From Thermoplasmata archaeon (lineage in GTDB: Archaea; Thermoplasmatota; Thermoplasmata; Sysuiplasmatales; Sysuiplasmataceae): a stretch of 36,966 nt of DNA. Below the pieces are notes generated by a model. The model was not told the DNA's origin, did no database searches, and saw only the letters and a list, made by a program, of their open reading frames with translations. Positions 14,135 through 20,592 of the stretch are shown piece by piece (the first letter of the stretch is position 1; the number at the start of each line of letters is the position of its first letter). The stretch covers positions 1-36,966 of the forward strand of contig JAKAPY010000002.1 in the NCBI GenBank assembly GCA_021811925.1. The letters run 5' to 3'. The position numbers and the translations under genes are program-made.

Positions 14135-14928
14135 GCGATCGACCCCCGGGCAGCAAGCATTCCATCCAGGACGGCAAGCGCCCTGCTTGTGTTCATGCTT
14201 TCTGACCACCTGACCGCACTTTCTCCTTTCAGCGGCACTGGACGGAACGTCATTCCATAGTCGACATCCATGAGGATAAGGTACTGCGGAGGGGCGAGAC
14301 CAAAGCTTTTCGAGCCTTCGCCATTCAATGCCTTCAGCACATCATCTTCCTCGACAAGCCCATTCGCCAGGGCCTGAGCCGCAGCAACCACCCTCCTGAT
14401 CATGTTGTGCAGAAAACTCCTGCCGTAGAAGTCTATGAGCAGGCACCCGTCTCCCTCCGAAATGAGTATCCTGTCAATGCTCCTGTAACGTCCCTTTGAC
14501 CCGCTCTTCGAGAAATTCTTGAAATCCCTCTGTCCAACGAAATGGGAGAAAGCGCTGTTCAGCCTGTCCCTGTCGATCCTGTCGTATAAGAGGTAACGGT
14601 ATTGCCTCATTCTCGCTCTCCTGGGACTGAAAGTTGCGCTTACATCCAGGTACGAGTGGAAGAGTATGTCCCTGCACTTTGCGTTCAGGCCGTCAATCAG
14701 CTCATCCGGATTGAAGTGGGTGTTGAATGCAACCACATTTCCGAGTGCATGGACACCCCTGTCAGTTCTGCTTGCACTTGCAAAATCCGCGCCTTCGGCA
14801 CTTTCGAATGCATGCATCCCGAGGCATGCGGATATTATGTCCCCCTCCACGGTCCTCACGCCTGGCTGCCTCTGGTAACCGTAGAATGCGGAGCCGTTAT
14901 ATCCGAACTTCAAAGCGAGTCTTTGCAT
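14131..14928 (-). CDS. truA: tRNA pseudouridine synthase A
   Basis: Converts uridines 38-40 of the tRNA anticodon arm to pseudouridine. The catalytic aspartate is D56 in SRTDRGVHA. Other family blocks seen are FGYNGSAFYGYQRQP at the start, MRQYRYLLYD, and FLHNMIRRVVAAA near residue 174. At 265 aa it is complete. It is the first gene of a four-nt-overlapping truA-AK6-phosphatidyltransferase operon. Confidence 0.93.
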   Translation of the reverse strand: MQRLALKFGYNGSAFYGYQRQPGVRTVEGDIISACLGMHAFESAEGADFASASRTDRGVHALGNVVAFNTHFNPDELIDGLNAKCRDILFHSYLDVSATFSPRRARMRQYRYLLYDRIDRDRLNSAFSHFVGQRDFKNFSKSGSKGRYRSIDRILISEGDGCLLIDFYGRSFLHNMIRRVVAAAQALANGLVEEDDVLKALNGEGSKSFGLAPPQYLILMDVDYGMTFRPVPLKGESAVRWSESMNTSRALAVLDGMLAARGSIA

Positions 14929-15016
14929 TTCATCTGCTGTTATTGCTTAACTGTAATAACAATTATCTTGTCGCCTGCAATCATGTTACCTGCTCAGTGG
15001 TGTGTCTGTGTCAAGT

Positions 15017-15283
15017 ATGGCTCTCAAGGTCAAATTCAGGGGTCATGTTCAGGGCGTTTCTTTCAGGTTCTATGCCAAGCGATTTGCAGACGCCAACGAT
15101 GTCAAGGGGTGGGTGCGGAACCTGAGCGATGGGACGGTCGAAGCCCTCTTTGAAGGCGAGGAGGGACCCGTGAGGCGTGTTGTAGAACAGTGCAGGACAG
15201 GAAATCCCTATGCAGGCGTGACGCAGGTGGATGCGGTCGAAGTGGATTACACCGGCAGGTACCAGTCATTCATAATCAGGTGA
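15017..15283 (+). CDS. acyP: Acylphosphatase
   Basis: Hydrolyses acyl phosphates. The short alpha/beta protein has the signature GHVQGVSFRFYAKRFA, with the catalytic arginine, and GWVRNLSDGTVEALFEG, with the catalytic asparagine. I start at ATG 15017 (88 aa), which fits the family. A GTG five codons upstream is in frame. Its stop lies two nt from the stop of the convergent hydrolase. Confidence 0.93.
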   Translation: MALKVKFRGHVQGVSFRFYAKRFADANDVKGWVRNLSDGTVEALFEGEEGPVRRVVEQCRTGNPYAGVTQVDAVEVDYTGRYQSFIIR

Positions 15284-15285
15284 GT

Positions 15286-16134
15286 TTACGCTGTCTTCCT
15301 GAACCATTCCTTTCCGTAAAGTGTTGCGGGATTTTCATAATTGACCTTCCAGATGTCCTCTTCAGAGAATATGCCGGCCCCGAGCAGTTCCCTCGTCCTT
15401 TTTGGAACGGTTGCAATGCCCAGGACCGCACCTGGTCTGGCGGGGTCGTCGATGTAGTCTGTTTCCATCACGAACCGCTTTCCCTTTTTCGCAGCCGAAA
15501 ACACCAGCTCCCGTGTCGCCTTCACCGATGGGAAGATGCCGGAATTCTCATCTTCGTTTACAAGGTCGGTGCAATGGTGCTTGATCACCCTGCCTCTTTC
15601 CATACCGCCTGCATCTGCAAAGCCAGCTATTTCGGCAAGACTTGACGGCGACGGGTCTTCGGTGTGGAGTATTACAGGGCAACCGACGCTCTTTGCCTGC
15701 CTGAAGCATGCCTCCATAATCCTGTTGCTTGCGGCCAGGAGTTCCTCACTGACAGGGAAATGCGGCCTTCCCACTTCGCCGATTGCATTTGCCTTCCCTT
15801 CCATGACGAACTCTCCTGCAAGTTCTACTCCGCGCACCATTCTTTCTTCGGCCTGCTCAATTCCAAGCTGCCCGGCAAGCCCGAGAAGAGTCACCGGATA
15901 AGGCCCGATGGCGAGGAGCACGTCAATGCCTGCAGCTTCCTCCGCCTCCTTTTTTATGGACGCTCCCTCTTCGTACATCCTGAGGAAAAAATCGTCTTTC
16001 AGCAGCCCTTCGTCCGGGGGAAGTGCGACGAGCATGAAACCAGTGCCACCCTTCCTCCCGAACTCTTTTACGGCGTCGGTGAAACGCCCCTTCCGCTGCA
16101 GATGGACGTGATTGTCAAAAACGGGATATGCCAT
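15286..16134 (-). CDS. TatD-like metal-dependent hydrolase (amidohydrolase superfamily)
   Basis: TIM-barrel hydrolase with the metal-binding start motif FDNHVHLQ and later ligands EVGRPHFPVS, ILHTEDPS, VIKHHCTD and MET-DYIDDP. This matches the archaeal COG1831-type predicted hydrolases, close to TatD nucleases. The natural substrate is not established. It is 282 aa, starts at ATG 16134 two nt from the stop of tbp, and is likely co-transcribed with tbp. Confidence 0.85.
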   Translation of the reverse strand: MAYPVFDNHVHLQRKGRFTDAVKEFGRKGGTGFMLVALPPDEGLLKDDFFLRMYEEGASIKKEAEEAAGIDVLLAIGPYPVTLLGLAGQLGIEQAEERMVRGVELAGEFVMEGKANAIGEVGRPHFPVSEELLAASNRIMEACFRQAKSVGCPVILHTEDPSPSSLAEIAGFADAGGMERGRVIKHHCTDLVNEDENSGIFPSVKATRELVFSAAKKGKRFVMETDYIDDPARPGAVLGIATVPKRTRELLGAGIFSEEDIWKVNYENPATLYGKEWFRKTA

Positions 16135-16136
16135 GA

Positions 16137-16685
16137 TCAGTGAAGGAGGCCAGCTCCCTGCAGTTCTTCCATGATCTTCTGCTCCGCATCGCCGACATCG
16201 GACGGTTTACGCGCACCTGTGCAGACAAGCTTGCCGCTGCCGAATAGAAGGACCACGACCTTCGGTGAATCAAGCCTGTAGACAAGGCCGGGAAACTGTT
16301 CAGGTTCGTACTCGACCTTCTCGAGACCGAGACTGATGGCAATTGCATTGAGGTTTATCTCCTGCCCGAGATCGGACGAGGCGACAATGTTCTGCACCTC
16401 GATCTTGGGCTCTATCTTGATTTCTATGCCTGCCCTTCCAATCTGCTTTGAAACCTTGCTGATTGCGAGCTTGACTTCGTCAAGGCTCTTGGCACCGGTG
16501 CAGACGACCTTTCCGCTCCTGAAAAGAAGCGTTGCCGTCTTCGGCTCCTTTAATCTGTAGATCAAACCGGGGAACTGCTCAGGCTCATATTCCGCACCGT
16601 CGAGTGCAAGGGCAATAGCCTGCAGATCAAGCTGTTCGCCAAGAGATGTCGATGCGACCACATTCTCTATCTTAATTGTTGGCAT
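16137..16685 (-). CDS. tbp: TATA-box-binding protein
   Basis: Basal transcription factor that binds archaeal TATA boxes. Two direct repeats of the saddle fold are visible: IENVVASTSLGEQLDL...YEPEQFPGLIYRL...LLFRSGKVVCTGAKS and VQNIVASSDLGQEINL...YEPEQFPGLVYRL...LLFGSGKLVCTGARK. Length (182-184 aa) is standard. The ATG at 16685 is seven nt after AGGGG; an ATG two codons upstream overlaps that site. The promoter region (16721-16751) is unusually rich in TATA-like palindromes and sits next to an inserted element. Confidence 0.97.
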   Translation of the reverse strand: MPTIKIENVVASTSLGEQLDLQAIALALDGAEYEPEQFPGLIYRLKEPKTATLLFRSGKVVCTGAKSLDEVKLAISKVSKQIGRAGIEIKIEPKIEVQNIVASSDLGQEINLNAIAISLGLEKVEYEPEQFPGLVYRLDSPKVVVLLFGSGKLVCTGARKPSDVGDAEQKIMEELQGAGLLH

Positions 16686-16720
16686 TTTCATTCCCCTGTT
16701 AACTGAAACAATCCAAAGAT

Positions 16721-16740
16721 GTTTAAATACCTATTTAAAA
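16721..16740 (-). promoter_or_regulatory. Promoter region of tbp with two TATA boxes
   Basis: The minus strand contains TTTTAAATAGG and TATTTAAAC in tandem, with a palindromic CTTATATAAG at 16742-16751 just upstream. Their spacing to ATG 16685 allows a leader of 15-25 nt including AGGGG. TBP may bind its own promoter, but this is inference. Confidence 0.6.
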
Positions 16741-16766
16741 GCTTATATAAGGTTAACAACGGAAAT

Positions 16767-16782
16767 GGCTTTGTGACTAAAC
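16767..16782 (-). repeat. Left terminal inverted repeat
   Basis: The minus strand reads GTTTAGTCACAAAGCC, matching the right-end copy at 15 of 16 bases in inverted orientation. Confidence 0.7.
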
Positions 16783-16798
16783 CCATACAGGATTAGTT

Positions 16799-16830
16799 GT
16801 TTAGCCACAATAAAAGGAGTTTAGTCACAG
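16799..16830 (+). repeat. Two subterminal copies of the GTTTARYCACA motif
   Basis: GTTTAGCCACAA (16799-16810) and GTTTAGTCACAG (16819-16830) are direct copies of the terminal repeat core just inside the left end. They could be transposase binding sites or operators. Confidence 0.6.
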
Positions 16831-16872
16831 TTTCACCTCCGAGGCGGCACAATATGATACCATTGGGTGCCT

Positions 16873-17127
16873 TCAGTTGAAATAGGAAGCCTGGGTGGAG
16901 ACTTGGGTCTTGTCAACCCTTATGCTTGAAAAATCTAAACTTATCTCGTACTTTTGTGCCTCATGAATGATGACCATTATGTTGTAGGAAAGTATCTTGC
17001 AAAGCAGTTCGTCTTGTTGAGCCAGTTTGTTCTTTGACTTAAGCGTCTCCTGAAATGTTCTCCTGACCAGTGAATATCTTCTTTTCCATTCTATGGTGAT
17101 CAGATTGATAAGACTATTAACGGCAAG
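16873..17127 (-). pseudogene. Transposase C-terminal remnant
   Basis: On the minus strand an 84-codon open stretch without a start codon ends at TGA 16873-16875. It includes EWKRRYSLVRRTFQETLKSK followed by AQQDELLCKILSYNIMVIIHEA. The pattern 'KRRYS-x-R-x-x-F...SK...AQ-x-x-E-x-LCK-x-L-x-YNI-x-V-I-x-E' is the typical C-terminal tail of DDE transposases of the IS1182/IS4/IS5-like groups. An in-frame stop lies just upstream at 17128-17130, and the rest of the transposase is absent, replaced by the YwgA-like gene on the opposite strand. It is too degenerate at the start to be expressed. Confidence 0.7.
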
Positions 17128-17165
17128 CTATTATAGGAAGCCAGAGGGTAGGTGGCCCTAGAACC

Positions 17166-17735
17166 ATGACAGATGACCTCACTGCCGGGGAAGATATGCT
17201 TATTTCGCTGCTTTTCGAGGGCGCGGGGAAGCAGAAGTATAACGTCCCCGTAGGGGGAAAGACGCGGTTAGTGAAGGAACTCTTCATACTCTGGAAAGTG
17301 TACGGGGTGGATACCGGATATGAGTTCATACCTTACTATTTTGGACCGTTTTCGCCTGAAATCTATAGGGATCTTGCAAGTTTAGATGCTTTTGGGCTCA
17401 TCAAGATTGAGGATGCCATCTCAGGTAGCGAGATTTCTCTTACGCCGGAAGGAGTCAAGAGAGCTACCGAAGCGAGAGCGAAACTGCCTCAGGCGACTTT
17501 GGAAAGGTTAGTGAGTTGCAAGGAAAAATACAATAAGATGCCTTTGACGGACCTCATTGATTATGTCTACAAACGCTGGCCCAAATTTACAGATAAGAGC
17601 CTCAATGATCCGGATATATTGTTGAAGGAGCTAAGTGCCGAGTTTGACAAAGTGGGTATAACTGACGAAGATATCAGCGAGACTATTGAAGAGTACCGGA
17701 AAGAGAAGAAGTCGAAGGCCAAGGAATGCGTGTAG
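17166..17735 (+). CDS. YwgA/Panacea-like winged-helix protein, probable antitoxin partner
   Basis: 189 aa. The N-terminal half reads as a winged helix: GGKTRLVKELFILWKVYG, then YEFIPYYFGPFSPEIYRDLASLDAFGLIKIED. The 'Y-x-YGPFS-x-x-x-x-x-x-L-x-x-L-x-x-x-G-L-I' block is what I recognise from YwgA-like and SocA/Panacea-type (DUF4065) proteins, some of which are antitoxins. The C-terminal half is charged and helical, ending in a Lys-rich tail. The stop overlaps the start of the downstream PIN gene by 10 nt, a layout typical of toxin-antitoxin pairs. An AGGTGG site lies 10 nt before the ATG. The antitoxin role is inferred from context. Confidence 0.65.
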   Translation: MTDDLTAGEDMLISLLFEGAGKQKYNVPVGGKTRLVKELFILWKVYGVDTGYEFIPYYFGPFSPEIYRDLASLDAFGLIKIEDAISGSEISLTPEGVKRATEARAKLPQATLERLVSCKEKYNKMPLTDLIDYVYKRWPKFTDKSLNDPDILLKELSAEFDKVGITDEDISETIEEYRKEKKSKAKECV

Positions 17736-18142
17736 TCGTAGATACCAATGTTTTGGTATCAATCATAAAGCATCGTGAAAGAGAAGTGATGAATGCCATC
17801 TACAACACGATAAAAGACAAACTCACAATAATTGTATTCTGCAGAGCAACCTATGACGAATTGAAAGAGGTTCTGTCCAGGCGCAAATTCAGGAATATCA
17901 ACAAGACAGTTATTAATGGCTATTTGGCATTTCTATCCGAAAGGGCAGACTGGAAAGAGCCAAATCGGCATGGCAATGAGGCTATCGACCCCGATGATCA
18001 GGTGTTTATCGATCTCGCCGTAACAACCAACTGCAGGTATCTGATAACTGGCAACCTCAAGCATATGCCCCAGACTAGAATTGTTGGACGCGTGTCCATC
18101 GTTTCTCCCCACGAATTCGCTACAGCTGAAAAACTACTATAA
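17726..18142 (+). CDS. PIN-domain protein, COG1569-like putative toxin ribonuclease
   Basis: 138 aa, a complete PIN fold. The first acidic residue is D6 in VVVDTNVLVS, followed by E45 in TYDELKEVLSR and an acidic cluster in DPDDQVFIDLA (D88, D91 and D96). The last position is LITGNLKHMP, where many PIN proteins have Asp but the COG1569 type has Asn. PIN toxins of this kind cleave RNA using Mg2+. The gene overlaps the YwgA-like gene and lies within the inverted-repeat-bounded island. Confidence 0.85.
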   Translation: MRVVVDTNVLVSIIKHREREVMNAIYNTIKDKLTIIVFCRATYDELKEVLSRRKFRNINKTVINGYLAFLSERADWKEPNRHGNEAIDPDDQVFIDLAVTTNCRYLITGNLKHMPQTRIVGRVSIVSPHEFATAEKLL

Positions 18143-18210
18143 TCAATGTTTAGGTATGGATGCCCTTCGACACATGAGCCCTTTCCCCCTTACGGGACCA
18201 AGAGAAATAG

Positions 18211-18222
18211 ATTTAATCACAA
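18211..18222 (+). repeat. Subterminal copy of the GTTTARYCACA motif, right side
   Basis: ATTTAATCACAA lies 20 nt inside the right terminal repeat, mirroring the extra copies on the left. Confidence 0.55.
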
Positions 18223-18230
18223 GCAGAAGA

Positions 18231-18246
18231 GTTTAATCACAAAGCC
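18231..18246 (+). repeat. Right terminal inverted repeat
   Basis: GTTTAATCACAAAGCC matches the inverted left end at 15 of 16 bases. It is followed by AACGGAATT, similar to the sequence outside the left end. Confidence 0.7.
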
Positions 18247-18308
18247 AACGGAATTGTTTTCGATCCAAATTACACGCGGATATGATAACAAGCGCCTCCC
18301 GCCCTCGG

Positions 18309-18318
18309 CTTTATAAGG
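18309..18318 (+). promoter_or_regulatory. TATA box of the small gene at 18384
   Basis: CTTTATAAGG lies about 75 nt before the GTG start. The predicted leader holds a small hairpin (GGAGG-AAAT-CCCTCC near 18334-18347) and then the GGAGGTG site. Confidence 0.5.
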
Positions 18319-18383
18319 AAAGACTTGGACCGGAGGAAATCCCTCCATGAAGCGGGCTTTTCCCATCAAGGGGAGGTGCGGTT

Positions 18384-18704
18384 GTGTTTATGCCTCGCAA
18401 AATGGCCGCTTCTTTCCGCCCGCAGCTTTCTCGCTTCAGTATTGGAATCACAGGAGGGTTACCCGTAAAGGGAAAGGCAGTTGCTTCCTCGGGTCAGGCG
18501 GCAGGAGAGCCAAGAGTGCATGATACAGTTTCCGCCAACGTCCTGGGCCGCGTGCTGAGCGTGGACCAGGCAGGCAGCTTTGCAGGTATTCCCGCCGGTG
18601 TGCTATTTGGAGGTGTGCTGGCGGGTACGCTCGGAATAGGTCTCCACCACGCCGTTTCAGGACTTGGACTGCTTGTCAACGGCGCAGAGTACGAATCTGC
18701 ATAA
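18384..18704 (+). CDS. Small protein of unknown function
   Basis: 106 aa from GTG 18384, preceded at five nt by a perfect GGAGGTG site (18372-18378). An ATG two codons later is possible. The first 60 residues are basic and Ala/Ser-rich. The end is a Gly-rich hydrophobic stretch (FAGIPAGVLFGGVLAGTLGIGLHHAVSGLGLLV) that could be a membrane hairpin. I recognise no family. A long antisense frame exists, but its Pro/Ser-rich composition looks like a shadow. The strong ribosome binding site is the main support. Confidence 0.5.
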   Translation: MFMPRKMAASFRPQLSRFSIGITGGLPVKGKAVASSGQAAGEPRVHDTVSANVLGRVLSVDQAGSFAGIPAGVLFGGVLAGTLGIGLHHAVSGLGLLVNGAEYESA

Positions 18705-18765
18705 GCAACCGGCACAATTGCAGTTCGTGAACCAGCAGGACTCCGCTTCCCGGGAAGGGATTTCT

Positions 18766-19497
18766 GTGAGAAGAATAGCGGAGTTGCCGGAACTTGAAAG
18801 TCTTCAGATTCGAGGCATTTCATTCTTCGATCCTTTCCTTAAGCAGTTTGCGCTTGAAACAATGCTTTCCGGCGGGGAAGTCCACGTCGCTCAATCTGGG
18901 GACGGCAATATCGGAGGAATGCTGCTTTACGACGATGTTGAAAGGGCAGGCAGCATTTTCACAAGATCCGGTGAAACGCTCGAGGCCCTCTTCAAGCTCA
19001 AGGAAAAGATGGTATTTTTCTCCGAGCTTCAGCTTGAACTCAGAAAGGAGGACTATCTCATATACACTATAGACCTGACCCGCTACTCCTTCTCCCACCG
19101 TTTCAATCATGAAGTCAGTGTCGCGGGCGAGGACGACATGGCCGAAATTCTCGGCCTTATGACTTCTTCATACTCCAGGATAAACACACGCTGGATCAAG
19201 ATAGCAACTGCTGCCGGTGAAAAGTGTTTCATTGTCCGGACCCATCACGGAATAGAGGGAGTCGCATGGCTGTCAGTGGTTGGAGGGAGAGGCAGGCTGC
19301 ACTCGCTGGTTGTCTCTCCACAGTTCAGGAAGCAGGGAGTCGGGACTGACCTGCTGTTTGCGAGGCTGCTGTGGCTGAGGAGCATGGGTGGAAGGTTTGC
19401 ATTTTCAGAGATCGCAGAATCAAACAAGCACTCCCGGGCAATTGCCCTCAGCGGCGGGATGCGGGAGTCCGGAGTCATGTATCAGTACCGCGGCTGA
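18766..19497 (+). CDS. GNAT family N-acetyltransferase
   Basis: The C-terminal half shows the acetyl-CoA motif VVSPQFRKQGVGTDLLFARLL (R/Q-x-x-G-x-G/A pattern) near residues 184-204. It is preceded by strand GVAWLSVVGGRGRLHSLVV and followed by SEIAESNKHSRAIALSGGMRESGVMYQY. The N-terminal half is a less conserved alpha/beta region. I start at GTG 18766, four to five nt after AAGGGA, giving 243 aa; the frame reaches back to 18664 but overlaps the previous gene. The substrate is unknown. Confidence 0.75.
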   Translation: MRRIAELPELESLQIRGISFFDPFLKQFALETMLSGGEVHVAQSGDGNIGGMLLYDDVERAGSIFTRSGETLEALFKLKEKMVFFSELQLELRKEDYLIYTIDLTRYSFSHRFNHEVSVAGEDDMAEILGLMTSSYSRINTRWIKIATAAGEKCFIVRTHHGIEGVAWLSVVGGRGRLHSLVVSPQFRKQGVGTDLLFARLLWLRSMGGRFAFSEIAESNKHSRAIALSGGMRESGVMYQYRG

Positions 19498-19524
19498 CTC
19501 ACCGTCCCATCGAAAACCCCGAAA

Positions 19525-20592
19525 TCAGCTTCTCGGGGCACCGCAAACCGGACATCTGAGGGCCGTCGATTCTATAAGCGAACCGCAAAACTGGCATTTT
19601 ACCTTCACCACTTCCTTGACAACAATCTGCTGCACCTGCGGCTGTTCCGGATTGAAGCTTATCGGCGGCGGCCCCGGAGGCTGTTGACGGGGTGCGGCCT
19701 GCTGCGGCGGCGCGGGCGCATACCCGTACCGAACCTTTCCCTCGGCTGGATGCTGAGGCAGTTTTTCCCTCCTTCTTCTGGAGAGCGAACGCAGGACAAG
19801 CGCAGTAATAACCAGCAGGACGACGATCACAACGATGGCAATGACCAGCAAGTCGTTCATGTTCAGGGATGCAGGCTGGGACGGTGCCTGGCCAGGTGTC
19901 AGGCTGTAGCTTGTGGATGTCACATACAGAGTCTCTGTATAAGTGAATCCGTCACCTAAACTGTTGGTGTCGTGCTCGGTGTAGACGTAGCCAACAATAT
20001 AACCGGTTGATATGTCAAAATACGCCTTCCAGTTGTATGTCGCCGTGAAGCTTCCGTAAACGTCATTTCTCGGGTATGATCCGTTCCCCTCGGAGAATAT
20101 CGTCTTCACATACGATCCAGTGGAGGGGAGTTTGTAGCTGTAGCCGGTCGAGACAACTTTCATCTGGGTGTTCAGCAGGTAGAACTGGCTTCCCTGGCCG
20201 AGAGAGTTGTTCATGTAAAACCAGACATAGGGGTTGGAGTAGCCTGCCTGGTTGTCCGTGCCGTTGACATATCTGTAGGTGCTGTACGAGAAAGTGAAAT
20301 TGCCTGCCGAGCTTCCGCTGCTCGAGCTGCCTGTGTTGTTGCGGAATGTCCAGAAATACTGATAGAACGAGGATGCCACATTCCCTGTAAGCAGGGATGT
20401 TATCTGCTCCGTGCCGTTGACGTTCTGCTGCTCGGTATACCCTGTGTAGTTGCCCTGCCCGCCGTTGACAGTTATCGTCTCGTAGTAGTTGAGGCGGTCA
20501 CCGGACTTTGGTGTGTAGTGTGCGGTCGCAGCCGACGGCATGAGCAGCACTGAGACAAGCGCCACTGCAATCAGTGCCTTCCACAAAATCAT
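19525..20592 (-). CDS. Secreted-domain membrane protein with cytosolic zinc ribbon
   Basis: 355 aa. An N-terminal signal sequence (LIAVALVSVLLMPSAATA) leads to an extracytoplasmic beta-rich domain of about 215 residues dense in Asn/Ser/Thr/Tyr, with many N-x-S/T sequons. One membrane helix (LLVIAIVVIVVLLVITALVL, near residues 247-266) follows, then a basic stop-transfer (RRRREK) and a Pro/Gln-rich linker. It ends with a zinc ribbon CQFC...CPVC. Topology therefore predicts the zinc ribbon inside and the glycosylated domain outside. The ATG overlaps the stop of the 510-aa gene (4 nt), making it third in an operon. Function is unknown, possibly surface sensing or anchoring. Confidence 0.7.
   Translation of the reverse strand: MILWKALIAVALVSVLLMPSAATAHYTPKSGDRLNYYETITVNGGQGNYTGYTEQQNVNGTEQITSLLTGNVASSFYQYFWTFRNNTGSSSSGSSAGNFTFSYSTYRYVNGTDNQAGYSNPYVWFYMNNSLGQGSQFYLLNTQMKVVSTGYSYKLPSTGSYVKTIFSEGNGSYPRNDVYGSFTATYNWKAYFDISTGYIVGYVYTEHDTNSLGDGFTYTETLYVTSTSYSLTPGQAPSQPASLNMNDLLVIAIVVIVVLLVITALVLRSLSRRRREKLPQHPAEGKVRYGYAPAPPQQAAPRQQPPGPPPISFNPEQPQVQQIVVKEVVKVKCQFCGSLIESTALRCPVCGAPRS

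Larger units (their letters stand above)
16757..18255. mobile_element. Remnant IS-like element carrying a YwgA-like/PIN cassette
   Basis: The region is bounded by 16-bp inverted repeats matching at 15 of 16 positions (16767-16782 and 18231-18246). Just outside them lie similar direct repeats CAACGGAAAT (16757-16766) and CAACGGAATT (18246-18255), which look like a target-site duplication. Inside are the decayed C-terminal end of a transposase (16873-17127, minus strand) and a two-gene toxin-antitoxin-like cassette on the plus strand. The interior is visibly richer in A+T than the flanking genes. This combination supports a former insertion sequence whose transposase has been mostly lost. Confidence 0.65.

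Noticed and set aside
13595..14209. AK6 starting at ATG 14209
   Set aside because: The extra 25 residues overlap truA and precede the family N-terminus; TTG 14134 has a well-placed ribosome binding site and a TTGA coupling to truA.
16767..16830. Short CRISPR-like array formed by GTTTARTCACA repeats
   Set aside because: Repeats are only 11-16 nt, differ in orientation and have irregular spacing; no cas gene is present. Terminal repeats of a mobile element explain them better.
18494..18823. 109-codon antisense frame opposite the small gene
   Set aside because: Composition is Pro/Ser/Thr-rich, it has no ribosome binding site and it overlaps two better-supported genes.
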